Source of the DNA: Vibrio thalassae
GTDB taxonomy: Bacteria; Pseudomonadota; Gammaproteobacteria; Enterobacterales; Vibrionaceae
DNA length: 64,000 nt
Reading direction: 5' to 3'
Assembly (NCBI RefSeq): GCF_900089835.1
Contig: NZ_OANU01000123.1
Coordinates: 62,001 to 126,000, forward strand
In this document: piece after piece, positions 43,657 to 52,632 of the stretch
Position numbering within the stretch: position 1 is the first letter of the stretch
How the letters are laid out: each line of letters opens with the position of its first letter
Notes under the pieces: model-generated
Seen by the model: the letters and a program-made list of their open reading frames with translations, nothing else
What the model was told of the DNA's origin: nothing
The model's database searches: none
Translations under genes and position numbers: made by a program

Positions 43657-45561
43657 ATGAGCACCGCTGAGACTAACAACAAAGAAACCCGTGGCTTTCA
43701 GTCAGAGGTAAAACAACTTCTTCACTTAATGATTCACTCTCTGTATTCAAATAAAGAGATTTTTCTAAGAGAGTTAATCTCAAATGCGTCCGACGCGGCG
43801 GATAAATTACGTTTTCAAGCACTGTCTAACGCTGACCTTTATCAAGGCGATGCGGAGTTAGGTGTTAAATTATCATTTGATGCCGATAACAACACGCTAA
43901 CGGTTTCCGATAACGGCATCGGGATGACGCGTGATGATGTTATTGAGCACCTTGGCACTATCGCTAAATCAGGCACCAAAGAGTTCTTTGCTAAATTGTC
44001 AGATGAGCAAAGCAAAGATTCTCAGCTCATTGGTCAATTTGGTGTTGGCTTCTACTCAGCGTTCATAGTGGCCGATGCGGTAACAGTACGCACTCGAGCG
44101 GCTGGCGTGAATGCAGATCAAGCCGTGCAATGGCACTCGGCAGGTGAAGGCGACTACACCATTGAAGATATCACCAAGGAAACACGTGGCACGGATATCG
44201 TTCTTCATATGCGTGAAGAGGGTAAAGAGTTTCTATCTGAATGGCGTCTACGTGATGTGATCAGTAAATACTCGGATCATATCGGTATCCCGGTTTCTAT
44301 TTGGACTCAAGAGCGCGATGAGGAGGGCAAGGAAACCGGCCAAGGTAAATGGGAACAGATCAACAAAGCACAAGCGCTTTGGACTCGCAGTAAATCCGAT
44401 ATTACCGATGAAGAGTATCAAGAGTTCTATAAGCATGTGTCTCACGATTTTGCTGATCCTCTACTATGGAGTCATAACCGTGTAGAAGGTAAAAATGACT
44501 ATACCAGTCTGCTTTACATTCCAGCAAAAGCACCATGGGATATGATGAATCGCGATCATAAGAGCGGTCTAAAACTCTATGTGCAACGCGTGTTTATCAT
44601 GGATGATGCCGAGCAGTTTATGCCATCTTACTTACGTTTTGTTCGTGGCTTGATAGATTCAAATGATCTGCCGCTAAACGTGTCGCGTGAAATCCTTCAA
44701 GACAACAAAGTGACTCAGTCGTTACGTGGTGCGTGTACCAAGCGTGTTCTTACTATGCTTGAGCGTATGGCTAAGAACGATGAAGAGAAATACCAGGCAT
44801 TCTGGAAAGAGTTCGGTCTTGTCATGAAAGAAGGCCCTGCGGAAGACATGGCGAACAAAGAGAAGATTGCTGGCTTGCTTCGTTTTGCGTCGACAGAGGT
44901 GGACTCAGCGGAGCAAACCGTCTCTCTTGCGTCTTATGTTGAACGTATGAAAGAAGAGCAAGACAAGATCTATTACCTAACCGCAGATAGCTATGCGGCT
45001 GCGAAGAACAGCCCGCACCTTGAGCAATTTAAAGCGAAAGGCATTGAAGTTATTCTGATGTATGACCGCATTGATGAATGGTTAATGAACTACCTCACTG
45101 AGTTTGACGGTAAACAGTTCCAATCCATTACGAAGTCGGGCCTCGATTTAAGTAAGTTTGAAGACGAAGCTGAAAAAGAGAAGCAAAAAGAGACTGAGGA
45201 AGAGTTCAAATCTGTTGTTGAACGTACTCAAGCTTATCTTGGTGACCGTGTTAAGGAAGTTCGTACCACGTTCAAGCTTGCGACGACACCTGCGGTTGTC
45301 GTGACCGATGATTTTGAGATGGGCACACAGATGGCTAAGCTACTTGAAGCAGCGGGTCAGGAAGTACCTGAAGTGAAGTACATCTTTGAAATTAACCCAG
45401 AGCATGAGCTGGTTAAACGTATGGCGGATGAAGCGGATGAAGACGCTTTTGGTCGCTGGGTTGAAGTGTTGCTAGGACAAGCCATGCTAGCGGAACGTGG
45501 TTCTATGACAGATCCATCTCAGTTCCTAGGTGCAGTGAATAAGCTTTTGTCTAAAGTCTAA
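43657..45561 (+). CDS. htpG: Chaperone HtpG (bacterial Hsp90)
   Basis: HtpG is the dimeric ATP-dependent Hsp90 chaperone of the cytosol. The 634 residues fit (E. coli 624). The GHKL ATPase motifs are SNASDAADKLRF, VSDNGIGMTRDDV and GQFGVGFYSAF, all in the first 130 residues; the middle (DLPLNVSREILQ) and C-terminal dimer domains follow. I chose the ATG at 43657 with AATGGAGATAGC before it. A sigma-32 promoter lies upstream and a terminator downstream. Confidence 0.97.
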   Translation: MSTAETNNKETRGFQSEVKQLLHLMIHSLYSNKEIFLRELISNASDAADKLRFQALSNADLYQGDAELGVKLSFDADNNTLTVSDNGIGMTRDDVIEHLGTIAKSGTKEFFAKLSDEQSKDSQLIGQFGVGFYSAFIVADAVTVRTRAAGVNADQAVQWHSAGEGDYTIEDITKETRGTDIVLHMREEGKEFLSEWRLRDVISKYSDHIGIPVSIWTQERDEEGKETGQGKWEQINKAQALWTRSKSDITDEEYQEFYKHVSHDFADPLLWSHNRVEGKNDYTSLLYIPAKAPWDMMNRDHKSGLKLYVQRVFIMDDAEQFMPSYLRFVRGLIDSNDLPLNVSREILQDNKVTQSLRGACTKRVLTMLERMAKNDEEKYQAFWKEFGLVMKEGPAEDMANKEKIAGLLRFASTEVDSAEQTVSLASYVERMKEEQDKIYYLTADSYAAAKNSPHLEQFKAKGIEVILMYDRIDEWLMNYLTEFDGKQFQSITKSGLDLSKFEDEAEKEKQKETEEEFKSVVERTQAYLGDRVKEVRTTFKLATTPAVVVTDDFEMGTQMAKLLEAAGQEVPEVKYIFEINPEHELVKRMADEADEDAFGRWVEVLLGQAMLAERGSMTDPSQFLGAVNKLLSKV

Positions 45562-45596
45562 CAACGATAAATTTGTTTTGTGACTTAAAGCATAAA

Positions 45597-45629
45597 AATG
45601 AGCCCAATAGTCTTGGGCTCATTCATTTT
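45597..45629 (+). terminator. Intrinsic terminator after htpG
   Basis: An 11-bp stem (45597-45607 with 45613-45623, loop TAGTC) is followed by a short broken T tract. Confidence 0.8.
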
Positions 45630-45786
45630 AAAGTGTGGTTTAACAAAGAGTTAGCGAACTTTAGGTGCTTGTTGGCTATTCTTTAGTCGTATTTCGCGCC
45701 CGGTAAAAGAATTCTGTGTTAGAATGCGCCGCACGCATAAACATTCAAATCTTTGTAGAACAATGTTTATACAGTCAGAATTCACC

Positions 45787-45853
45787 TTTATACCGAAACT
45801 TATCGTAAAGCAGCCATTAGGGTGAAGCCTTTCGCTGTGAGCTTCGGTATAAA
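45787..45853 (+). promoter_or_regulatory. Structured 5' leader before adk
   Basis: TTTATACCGAA (45787-45797) pairs perfectly with TTCGGTATAAA (45843-45853), 27 bp upstream of the adk ATG. Inside, GAAGC (45824-45828) can pair with GCTTC (45841-45845), an alternative to the outer stem. It may be a regulatory leader or a small palindromic repeat; I cannot tell which. Confidence 0.5.
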
Positions 45854-45880
45854 ATCTTTTTAAGTATAAGAGGACAAGTC

Positions 45881-46525
45881 ATGCGCATCATTCTTTTAGG
45901 TGCTCCAGGTGCTGGTAAAGGCACACAAGCTCAATTCATCATGGAGAAATACGGTATCCCTCAAATCTCTACTGGTGACATGCTACGTGCAGCAATCAAA
46001 GCAGGCACTGAGCTTGGTAAGAAAGCCAAAGCGGTTATCGATGCAGGTCAATTAGTATCAGACGATATCATTCTTGGTCTAATCAAAGAGCGCATCGCTC
46101 AAGACGATTGTGAGAAAGGTTTCCTACTAGATGGTTTCCCTCGCACTATCCCTCAAGCTGATGGCCTGAAAGAGATGGGTGTAGACGTAGACTACGTGAT
46201 CGAGTTTGACGTTGCTGATGACGTTATCGTTGAGCGTATGGCGGGTCGTCGTGCTCACCTAGCATCTGGTCGTACATACCATGTGGTTTACAACCCACCT
46301 AAAGTGGAAGGCAAAGACGACGTAACTGGTGAAGACCTTGTTGTTCGTGATGACGACAAAGAAGAAACAGTACGTGCTCGCCTAGGTGTTTACCACGATC
46401 AAACTGCGCCGTTAATTGCATACTACGGCAGCGAAGCAGAAGCGGGTAACACTAAGTACCTGAAATTTGATGGTACTAAGCAAGTTGCTGACGTAAGTGC
46501 AGATATCGAAAAAGCACTGTCTTAA
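45881..46525 (+). CDS. adk: Adenylate kinase
   Basis: Adk interconverts ATP + AMP and 2 ADP. The 214 residues equal E. coli. The P-loop is GAPGAGKGTQ (residues 7-16), the AMP-binding STGDMLRAA and DGFPRT segments follow, and the LID domain (about 122-159) has the long gammaproteobacterial form without the Zn-binding cysteines. AAGAGGACAAGTC is the ribosome site. A strong terminator follows, then hemH, as in E. coli. Confidence 0.98.
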   Translation: MRIILLGAPGAGKGTQAQFIMEKYGIPQISTGDMLRAAIKAGTELGKKAKAVIDAGQLVSDDIILGLIKERIAQDDCEKGFLLDGFPRTIPQADGLKEMGVDVDYVIEFDVADDVIVERMAGRRAHLASGRTYHVVYNPPKVEGKDDVTGEDLVVRDDDKEETVRARLGVYHDQTAPLIAYYGSEAEAGNTKYLKFDGTKQVADVSADIEKALS

Positions 46526-46548
46526 TTCGCAATTGTGAATCAATTTAG

Positions 46549-46576
46549 AAAACGACCTCATGAGGTCGTTTTTTTT
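46549..46576 (+). terminator. Intrinsic terminator after adk
   Basis: A perfect 24-bp palindrome (46549-46572) ends in a long T tract, 24 bp after the adk stop. Confidence 0.92.
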
Positions 46577-46643
46577 GATCCATGGATCGCCATCAAGAGT
46601 ATATAATTCGTTCAGAAATCAAATAACAACTAAAAGGAAGTCT

Positions 46644-47603
46644 ATGAGCGGTTCACAAAAAACAGGAGTTTTGCTGGTAAACTTAGGAACACCTGATGAA
46701 CCTACAGCAAAGGGAGTGAAAGCGTTTCTACAAGAATTCTTGCACGATCACCGCGTTGTGGATATGAATCGTTGGCTATGGTGTCCTATTTTACATGGCG
46801 TCATCTTGCCTATCCGTTCTCCTAAGGTAGCTAAACTGTATCAATCCGTTTGGATGGAGCAGGGTTCACCTTTGATGGTGTATTCTCGCCAACAAGCCGA
46901 TAAACTAGCTCAGGCTTTGGACATGCCCGTTGAGCTAGGGATGAGCTATGGTAATCCGTCGCTTAAAGACGGTCTATCAAAATTACTCGACCAAGGCGTG
47001 GATAAAGTTGTCGTATTGCCACTTTATCCGCAGTATTCTGGAACGACTACTGCTGCGGCGTTTGATGGTATAGCTAAAGCTTGTAAAGCTATTTCAACAC
47101 TTCCTAGCCTCTCGCTGGTACGTGATTATCACGACAATGCCCGCTATATAAAAGCCCTCGCTAATTCGGTCCGAGCACATTGGGAGCAGCATGGGCGAGC
47201 AGATTATTTACTGTGCTCATACCATGGTATTCCGAAACGCTACGCTGACAATGGTGATGTTTACCCCCAACATTGTGAGGCGACGACTAGGCTTTTAGGT
47301 CAGGAATTGGGACTGGATGAATCACAAATCGGAATGAGTTATCAGTCTATTTTTGGTCGTGAAGAGTGGTTACAACCGTACACCGAACAAACATTGAAAC
47401 AGATGCCGAGCAAAGGTATTAAGTCGCTTGATATCATTACTCCAGCTTTCTCGGTGGATTGTTTGGAAACGTTAGAGGAAATTGCGGTTGAAGCGAAGGA
47501 GACATTCCTCGAAGCCGGTGGAGAAAGTTATCGCTACATTCGCTGCTTGAACGATTCGCAGGAGCATATTGAGATGATGGTTGAGTTGGTTCAGTCAGCT
47601 TAA
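46644..47603 (+). CDS. hemH: Ferrochelatase
   Basis: HemH inserts Fe(II) into protoporphyrin IX, the last step of heme synthesis, at the inner face of the membrane. The 319 residues fit (E. coli 320). Motifs are LLVNLGTPDEPT at the start, LPLYPQYSGTTTAAAFD, CSYHGIPKRY (active-site His) and ITPAFSVDCLETLEEI (active-site Glu). I chose the ATG at 46644 with AAAAGGAAGTCT before it; the upstream frame overlaps the adk terminator. It could serve the cytochrome c and DyP peroxidase of this window. Confidence 0.96.
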   Translation: MSGSQKTGVLLVNLGTPDEPTAKGVKAFLQEFLHDHRVVDMNRWLWCPILHGVILPIRSPKVAKLYQSVWMEQGSPLMVYSRQQADKLAQALDMPVELGMSYGNPSLKDGLSKLLDQGVDKVVVLPLYPQYSGTTTAAAFDGIAKACKAISTLPSLSLVRDYHDNARYIKALANSVRAHWEQHGRADYLLCSYHGIPKRYADNGDVYPQHCEATTRLLGQELGLDESQIGMSYQSIFGREEWLQPYTEQTLKQMPSKGIKSLDIITPAFSVDCLETLEEIAVEAKETFLEAGGESYRYIRCLNDSQEHIEMMVELVQSA

Positions 47604-47616
47604 CGTTTGAAGATTC

Positions 47617-47654
47617 AAAAAAAGGGTCAGACATTGCGATGTCTGACCCTTTAT
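47617..47654. terminator. Bidirectional terminator between hemH and the POT transporter
   Basis: A 14-bp perfect stem (47621-47634 with 47639-47652, loop TGCG) has an A tract on one side, which is a T tract for the minus-strand gene. Confidence 0.9.
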
Positions 47655-47676
47655 CATTCTTAGCTTAGTCTGTCCA

Positions 47677-49062
47677 TTAAGCGACCTGGCTTTGTTGTTC
47701 TTCGATTTGTTGAGCAGTACTAATGCCATTAGACTCAGCACCGTGCATCCACTTAACTAGTGTATTTGAGAAGACTAGTAAAATAACGCCACAGATAACC
47801 GCTGTTGCAGCAATACCGCCAAAGATCGCCATTGCGCCTAGCTCGCCAACATGTGAGCCGATCATGCCAGCAACATAGTTTGCAATTGCATTGAAACCGA
47901 ACCATGCACCCATCATTAGTGATGCAAGGCGAAGTGGTGCTAATTTCGTTACCAGTGATAGCCCGATTGGAGACAAGCAAAGCTCACCTAATGTGTGGAA
48001 GAAGAACGCGCCGACTAACCAAAGCATTGATGTTTTAACTGCAGTGTCCCCACCTTGCTCCATGACAGCACCAACCATACAAAGGAAGCCAAGTGCTAAG
48101 AAGAACAGTGCTAGAGCGAATTTAACCGGAGAATTAGGCTCACGCTTACCAAGTTTCACCCAGACCGCTGCAAGAACAGGCGCTAGAGTAATAATGAAGA
48201 ATGGGTTTAGTGACTGGAACCAAGCTGCTGGTACTTCAAAGTCGCCAATCATACGGTCGGTATATTGCTGTGTGTAGATGTTCATTAGGCCACCGGCTTG
48301 CTCAAAACCAGCCCAGAAAACGATAACAAACAGACCCATGATAAGAATTACTTTAAGACGGTCGATCTCTTCTTTGGTTAATGGTGCTTTGGTCTTTGAG
48401 TTGTTTAGCGCTTTTGCACGAGCTGCTGCTGGTACATTACCGATCTCACCTAACCACGATGGTGCCATAGTTAATTGCATAACTAAGCTCAGTACCATAC
48501 CGATACCTGCTACCACGAAGCCTGCTGACCAACCAAATGAATCTGTTGCTGAACCCACAACGATACCGGCTAGAAGCGCACCTAAGTTGATACCCATATA
48601 GAAGATAGTAAAGGCGCCATCACGACGGTTATCACCTTCTTCATACAAATCGCCAACCATGGTTGATATGTTTGGCTTAAACATACCGTTGCCAGCGATC
48701 AGTAGTGCAAGACCTGCATAGAATAGATGTGCGTTAGGTTCACCAGTTGCCGCTGCTGCTAGTGTAAATTGGCCTGCCGCCATTAACACACCACCGATGA
48801 TGATGGATTTGCGTTGACCTAAGTAGTTATCTGCGATGTAACCACCAATAAGTGGAGTTATGTAAACAAGTCCAGTATAGATACCATATAGGTCTAGAGC
48901 ATCTTTAGTGGACCAGCCCATACCGCCATCCATTGTGGCGTCAGTTAAGAACAAAACCAAGATGGCACGCATCGCGTAATATGAAAAGCGTTCCCATAAT
49001 TCGGTTCCGAACAATAGGAACAAACCACGTGGGTGACCTAAGATGTTGTGCTGTGCTGTCAT
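47677..49062 (-). CDS. Proton-dependent oligopeptide transporter (POT/PTR family)
   Basis: A 461-aa inner-membrane MFS protein that takes up di- and tripeptides with protons. Motifs: ELWERFSYYAMRAIL (the ExxERFxYY signature, about 21-35), GGYIADNYLGQRKSI, FTIFYMGINLGAL (the FYxxINxG signature) and about 12-14 helices. Several E. coli paralogues (DtpA-D) exist and I cannot assign one. It has its own promoter area in a 305-bp AT-rich spacer upstream. Confidence 0.93.
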   Translation of the reverse strand: MTAQHNILGHPRGLFLLFGTELWERFSYYAMRAILVLFLTDATMDGGMGWSTKDALDLYGIYTGLVYITPLIGGYIADNYLGQRKSIIIGGVLMAAGQFTLAAAATGEPNAHLFYAGLALLIAGNGMFKPNISTMVGDLYEEGDNRRDGAFTIFYMGINLGALLAGIVVGSATDSFGWSAGFVVAGIGMVLSLVMQLTMAPSWLGEIGNVPAAARAKALNNSKTKAPLTKEEIDRLKVILIMGLFVIVFWAGFEQAGGLMNIYTQQYTDRMIGDFEVPAAWFQSLNPFFIITLAPVLAAVWVKLGKREPNSPVKFALALFFLALGFLCMVGAVMEQGGDTAVKTSMLWLVGAFFFHTLGELCLSPIGLSLVTKLAPLRLASLMMGAWFGFNAIANYVAGMIGSHVGELGAMAIFGGIAATAVICGVILLVFSNTLVKWMHGAESNGISTAQQIEEQQSQVA

Positions 49063-49367
49063 AACTTTTACTAATTTTAGTCATCAAAGAATATAATGTG
49101 CCCACTTGTATACATGACCAAATTTATAACTGCAATAGTGTTGATTCATAGATGTTGTGAATAAAATGTTTAAGGCTATGACTTTTAGGGTGTTTTTTGT
49201 TTTTTAGTACATAAAAAATGTGCTGCAAACTAACATTTCATTTTTTACTTATGGGCTATTTTTAGGAATATTCCTCACTACTATCTAAATCATTTATTGA
49301 ACGGTAGAGAAAGCACACACATTTAGTGATACGATGTAGTCTCATTAGAAAACATTGTGCCGTGAAA
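49063..49367. other. Intergenic region POT transporter-rfaH (305 bp)
   Basis: A divergent spacer, very AT-rich, with long T runs near 49188-49210 and 49233-49260. No ORF, RNA gene or clear operator was found. Such AT-rich DNA is a typical H-NS target, but nothing specific supports that here. Confidence 0.5.
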
Positions 49368-49862
49368 ATGAAACGTTGGTATTTGCTTTATTGTAAGCGT
49401 GGTGAACAGACTCGTGCCAAGATGCACTTAGAAAATCAAGGCTTAGCGTGCTATTACCCTGAAATATCAGTGGAAAAAATAGTACGTGGCAAACGACAGA
49501 GTGTTAAAGAACCGCTGTTTCCGTCTTATGTCTTCGTCAAATTCGATTATGAACAGGGACCATCTTTTACCACCGTTCGCTCAACACGCGGTGTCGTGGA
49601 CTTTATTCGGTTTGGTTCGCACCCAAAAGAAGTCAATGGCGACCTTATTTTCGATCTGCAATCCATAGAACAGTGTCAAGATGTTGCTGACTGTGCTGAG
49701 CTCCCTGATAAAGGTGAGAGTGTCAGAGTAACAGGAGGCCAGTTTGCCGGTATTGAAGCTATTTTTCATGAAGCAGACGGTGAAGCGCGTTCTATTATGC
49801 TAGTCAATTTGATTAACAAGCAAATTCCAGTGAGCATTGATAATAAAGATTTGGATATATAG
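49368..49862 (+). CDS. rfaH: Transcription antitermination protein RfaH
   Basis: RfaH is a NusG paralogue recruited to RNA polymerase at ops sites; it raises expression of long operons for LPS, capsule and similar surface structures. The 164 residues (E. coli 162) show the NGN domain (WYLLYCKRGEQTRAKMHLEN, LFPSYVFVKFD, TRGVVDFIRFG) and the C-terminal KOW domain (GESVRVTGGQFAGIEAIF). I chose the ATG at 49368; GTG at 49362 adds two residues. The ribosome site is weak. It converges on dapD. Confidence 0.94.
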   Translation: MKRWYLLYCKRGEQTRAKMHLENQGLACYYPEISVEKIVRGKRQSVKEPLFPSYVFVKFDYEQGPSFTTVRSTRGVVDFIRFGSHPKEVNGDLIFDLQSIEQCQDVADCAELPDKGESVRVTGGQFAGIEAIFHEADGEARSIMLVNLINKQIPVSIDNKDLDI

Positions 49863-49901
49863 AAAAGAGCCTCAGTTCACAATGGACTGAGGCTCTTTTT
49901 G
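49863..49901. terminator. Bidirectional terminator between rfaH and dapD
   Basis: A long stem (about 49866-49879 with 49883-49896, one wobble, loop CAA) is followed by five T and preceded by A residues, between converging genes. Confidence 0.9.
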
Positions 49902-49923
49902 TATTTATCGATAAATCTGAAAC

Positions 49924-50955
49924 TTAGTTATTGCTGTGCAGCTCACTGTTTAGTTCAACAGCTGTCTTATTGGTTAGACATTCGATTTGACCTGTCACTG
50001 AGTTGCGACGGAACAACAGATCTGGTTTACCAGCGAGGTCACGTGCTTTTACAATTTCTACTTCTTGGCCAGAGGCATCAAGCATACGTACTTTAGAGCC
50101 AGCAGTCACGTACAGGCCCGATTCAACCGTACAGCGATCGCCAAGCGGGAAGCCTAGTCCAGCATTTGCACCTAGCAGTGAGTTTTCACCAATAGAAACG
50201 ACAACTGTACCGCCACCTGACAGCGTACCCATGATTGATGCACCGCCACCGATATCTGAACCGTTACCAACGACAACACCTGCAGAAATTCGGCCTTCAA
50301 CCATGCTAACGCCTGTCGTACCGGCATTGAAGTTAATGAAACCTTCGTGCATCACTGTGGTACCTTCACCAACGTGTGCACCAAGGCGTACACGGGAGGT
50401 ATCTGCGATACGTACGCCAGTAGGTACTACGTAATCCACCATTTTCGGGAACTTATCAACGCAGTCTACCGTCAGCGTTTCTCCGGCTAAGCGAGCTTCG
50501 ATTTGGCGATCAGCCAGCTCTGGAAGGTCGATAGCGCCTTGGTTAGTCCAAGCAATGTTGTGAAGCAGACCAAAGATACCATCTAGCACAGTACCGTGTG
50601 GCTGAACTAAGCGGTTAGAGATCAGTTGCAGTTTCAGGAAGCCTTCGGCCACAGATTGAGGCTTCTCATCAGTAGCAAGAATAACCACGACTAATGGTTG
50701 AGAAGAGTTTGCTGCTTTTTCAGCAAATGTGGCGTTTTGCGCATCGTTGTTTGCCGCGAATGCGGTTGCTAATGCAGCGCTTTGTTCAGCGGTCACTTCA
50801 ATAGCTTGGTTGCCTTCTGTGTAACCTGATACGTCAGCAATGGCGGCGACCAATGCGTCACTTGGATTTAGACGTGGGTGTGGAAAAAACGCTTCGATAA
50901 TTTTACCGTCGCGGTTTTTAGTTGCGCTGCCGAAAGCAATTGAAAATGCTGCCAT
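49924..50955 (-). CDS. dapD: Tetrahydrodipicolinate N-succinyltransferase DapD (long form)
   Basis: DapD adds succinyl from succinyl-CoA to tetrahydrodipicolinate in diaminopimelate/lysine synthesis; DapE, also encoded here, removes it. At 343 aa it is the long form known from vibrios and pseudomonads, with an N-terminal domain of about 170 residues and a left-handed beta helix C-terminal (VRLGAHVGEGTTVMHEGFIN, GGGASIMGTLSGGG, GANAGLGFPLGDRC). E. coli has the short 274-aa form. It is transcribed alone from a 264-bp spacer. Confidence 0.95.
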   Translation of the reverse strand: MAAFSIAFGSATKNRDGKIIEAFFPHPRLNPSDALVAAIADVSGYTEGNQAIEVTAEQSAALATAFAANNDAQNATFAEKAANSSQPLVVVILATDEKPQSVAEGFLKLQLISNRLVQPHGTVLDGIFGLLHNIAWTNQGAIDLPELADRQIEARLAGETLTVDCVDKFPKMVDYVVPTGVRIADTSRVRLGAHVGEGTTVMHEGFINFNAGTTGVSMVEGRISAGVVVGNGSDIGGGASIMGTLSGGGTVVVSIGENSLLGANAGLGFPLGDRCTVESGLYVTAGSKVRMLDASGQEVEIVKARDLAGKPDLLFRRNSVTGQIECLTNKTAVELNSELHSNN

Positions 50956-51147
50956 GACTCTCGTTCTCCATGTTTATAATTGTCCAAAAGTCGCGCCAAT
51001 CTGCAGCGACTTGGTGTAATTTGTTGGCAATCATCTTATAGAGTGACAGAGAGTGATGAAAGGGTAAAAGGGGCAAAAGTCTGTAAAACGATACCCTTTG
51101 TCTTTTTAGCGATAGTTTTTTCTAATGAGAAATTAGGCGCGAGAGAT

Positions 51148-51183
51148 AAAAAAACCAGCAATAGCGAGAAACGATTGCTGGTT
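51148..51183 (-). terminator. Terminator of yebG
   Basis: On the minus strand an ACCAGCAAT / ATTGCTGGT stem (51054-51062 region is not involved; the arms are 51054+100 i.e. 51154-51162 and 51174-51182) with an 11-base loop runs into seven T residues. Confidence 0.82.
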
Positions 51184-51219
51184 CATGGTTGAAAAGTGGA
51201 AGCGGTCTGGGCTAATAAA

Positions 51220-51513
51220 CTAGGCCGCTTCGCTGTCGTCCGCTTCTACAGGTTCAACCGCTTTTGGTTTCTTTGGTGTTGGTTTACGCTTGGCACCTAG
51301 AGCATAAAGTACTTCTTCTTTACGTTGAGCAAGGAATAGCGATAACTCTTCCTGTTTTGCTTCATCTTCAATCAGTTCACTTTCGGCTAGCAGTGAAAAT
51401 AGTTCATCTGCCATGTCCAACATTTTGTCATAAGCGTCAGCTTCAGCCTTAGAGGTAAAAGTCATCTTTTCTTCTCCGTTGCGTTCCACCACGTACTTGA
51501 CGATTACAGCCAT
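51220..51513 (-). CDS. yebG: YebG, SOS-inducible protein
   Basis: A 97-aa protein of the YebG family: AVIVKYVVERNGEEKMTFTS at the start, the helical EADAYDKMLDMADELFSLL part and a Lys/Pro/Ala-rich tail (KRKPTPKKPKAVEPVEADD). E. coli yebG is part of the LexA regulon; its molecular role is unknown. A LexA box lies 40-55 bp upstream of this start, which supports the same control here. Confidence 0.92.
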   Translation of the reverse strand: MAVIVKYVVERNGEEKMTFTSKAEADAYDKMLDMADELFSLLAESELIEDEAKQEELSLFLAQRKEEVLYALGAKRKPTPKKPKAVEPVEADDSEAA

Positions 51514-51552
51514 GGTTAATCCTCTAATATGTTAATTTTGAAACGTGTAATA

Positions 51553-51568
51553 CTGGCTTTTTATACAG
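51553..51568 (-). promoter_or_regulatory. LexA box upstream of yebG
   Basis: On the minus strand this reads CTGTATAAAAAGCCAG, which fits CTG-N10-CAG exactly, with one change (CCAG for ACAG) from CTGT-N8-ACAG. It lies 40 bp from the yebG start codon. Confidence 0.75.
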
Positions 51569-51641
51569 ATGCAAGATCCGCTTGTCCAGTCGACTGGTCA
51601 AAAGTGAGAACTGATTGCTTATTTCCTATTCATGACCAGAG

Positions 51642-52535
51642 TCACCTTTTATTCCATGCCTGACAAAAATCAATAAAGTTCTTCAGTAGTGGACTTTGAT
51701 ATTTCTCTTTATGGACTAAAACCCAAAATCGACGTTTCATATCCAGTGCGACAGGAAGTTCTGTGATGCGACCATCATTGATCGCGGTTTGTGCGGCAAG
51801 TTTAGATAAACAAGCAAAACCGAGTCCAGCAGAGACACAGTTAATAATGGCTTCGGTTGTATTTAATTCAAAGGCTTCGTGCCAAACCTCGATTCTTGGT
51901 GCAACGGTTCTTAAGAAGAACTCACGCGTTCCGGAGCCTGGCTCTCTTAATATCCAATCACTATTTTCAAACTGAGATAAATCGATAAGATTGCCAGCGG
52001 CGAGAGGATGATTAACCGCAGAGACAATACACATTTCATCTTCACTAAATTGAGTGCTATTCAGTTCCGGGTGCAAGGTTTTACCTTCGACTAGGCCGAT
52101 GTCTAACTCATAGTCGATGAGCTTTTGGCAGATTAAGGCGGTATTTGAGATGAATAGCTGTTGCGCTTTATGTTGATGTTGCTGACGAAAATCGCTCAGC
52201 AAAAATGGAGCTAACTGATTACCAACGGTATCACTGGCACCAATACGCAGTTGCCCACGATAACTTTGTTCATCGCTAAATAGAGACTCAATATCGCGGC
52301 TTCGACTAAGCAACTCATCGGCGAGAGGGAGTAACTTTTGACCCTCTTGATTGATCGCTAGGCGGTTATTAACCCTATCAAATAGAGCATGACCGATTTG
52401 CTTTTCTAATTCACTTAACGACATACTCACCGCCGCTTTTGATAGAAACAGCGTTTCCGATGCAGAGGTAAGGGTGTGGTGCTGCGTGACAGCAACAAAA
52501 ACCTTTAATTGTTTGAGCGATATATGTGGTTTCAT
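51642..52535 (-). CDS. LysR-family transcriptional regulator
   Basis: A 297-aa LTTR. The N-terminal HTH is clear (ISLKQLKVFVAVTQHHTLTS, then SKAAVSMSLSELEKQIGHAL). The effector domain from about residue 90 (GQLRIGASDTVGNQLAPFLL) includes a GSGTREFFLR motif like those of CysB/CbbR-type sensors. It is divergent from a TDT-family transporter, 97 bp apart, so that transporter is its likely target. A 17-bp palindrome directly before its ATG may be its own binding site. Confidence 0.92.
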   Translation of the reverse strand: MKPHISLKQLKVFVAVTQHHTLTSASETLFLSKAAVSMSLSELEKQIGHALFDRVNNRLAINQEGQKLLPLADELLSRSRDIESLFSDEQSYRGQLRIGASDTVGNQLAPFLLSDFRQQHQHKAQQLFISNTALICQKLIDYELDIGLVEGKTLHPELNSTQFSEDEMCIVSAVNHPLAAGNLIDLSQFENSDWILREPGSGTREFFLRTVAPRIEVWHEAFELNTTEAIINCVSAGLGFACLSKLAAQTAINDGRITELPVALDMKRRFWVLVHKEKYQSPLLKNFIDFCQAWNKR

Positions 52536-52552
52536 GTTTAGTTTTTCTAAAC
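52536..52552. promoter_or_regulatory. Palindrome at the lysR start, possible LTTR site
   Basis: GTTTAG-TTTTT-CTAAAC is a perfect 17-bp inverted repeat with the T-N11-A form of LysR-type boxes. It touches the regulator's start codon on the minus strand. A third CTAAAC half-site is at 52578-52583, on the transporter side. Confidence 0.5.
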
Positions 52553-52632
52553 GGTAGTTGATTTTTAATAGATATACCTAAACATAAAGCAGAGTTAATA
52601 TAAGCGCAACACATTAATAGAGGCAGTTAACA

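Larger units (their letters stand above)
45562..45880. other. Intergenic region htpG-adk (319 bp)
   Basis: Contains the htpG terminator (about 45597-45629), a likely extended -10 promoter for adk (TGTTAGAAT ending 45725) and a long structured leader (45787-45853). I see no ORF or known RNA gene in it. Confidence 0.6.
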
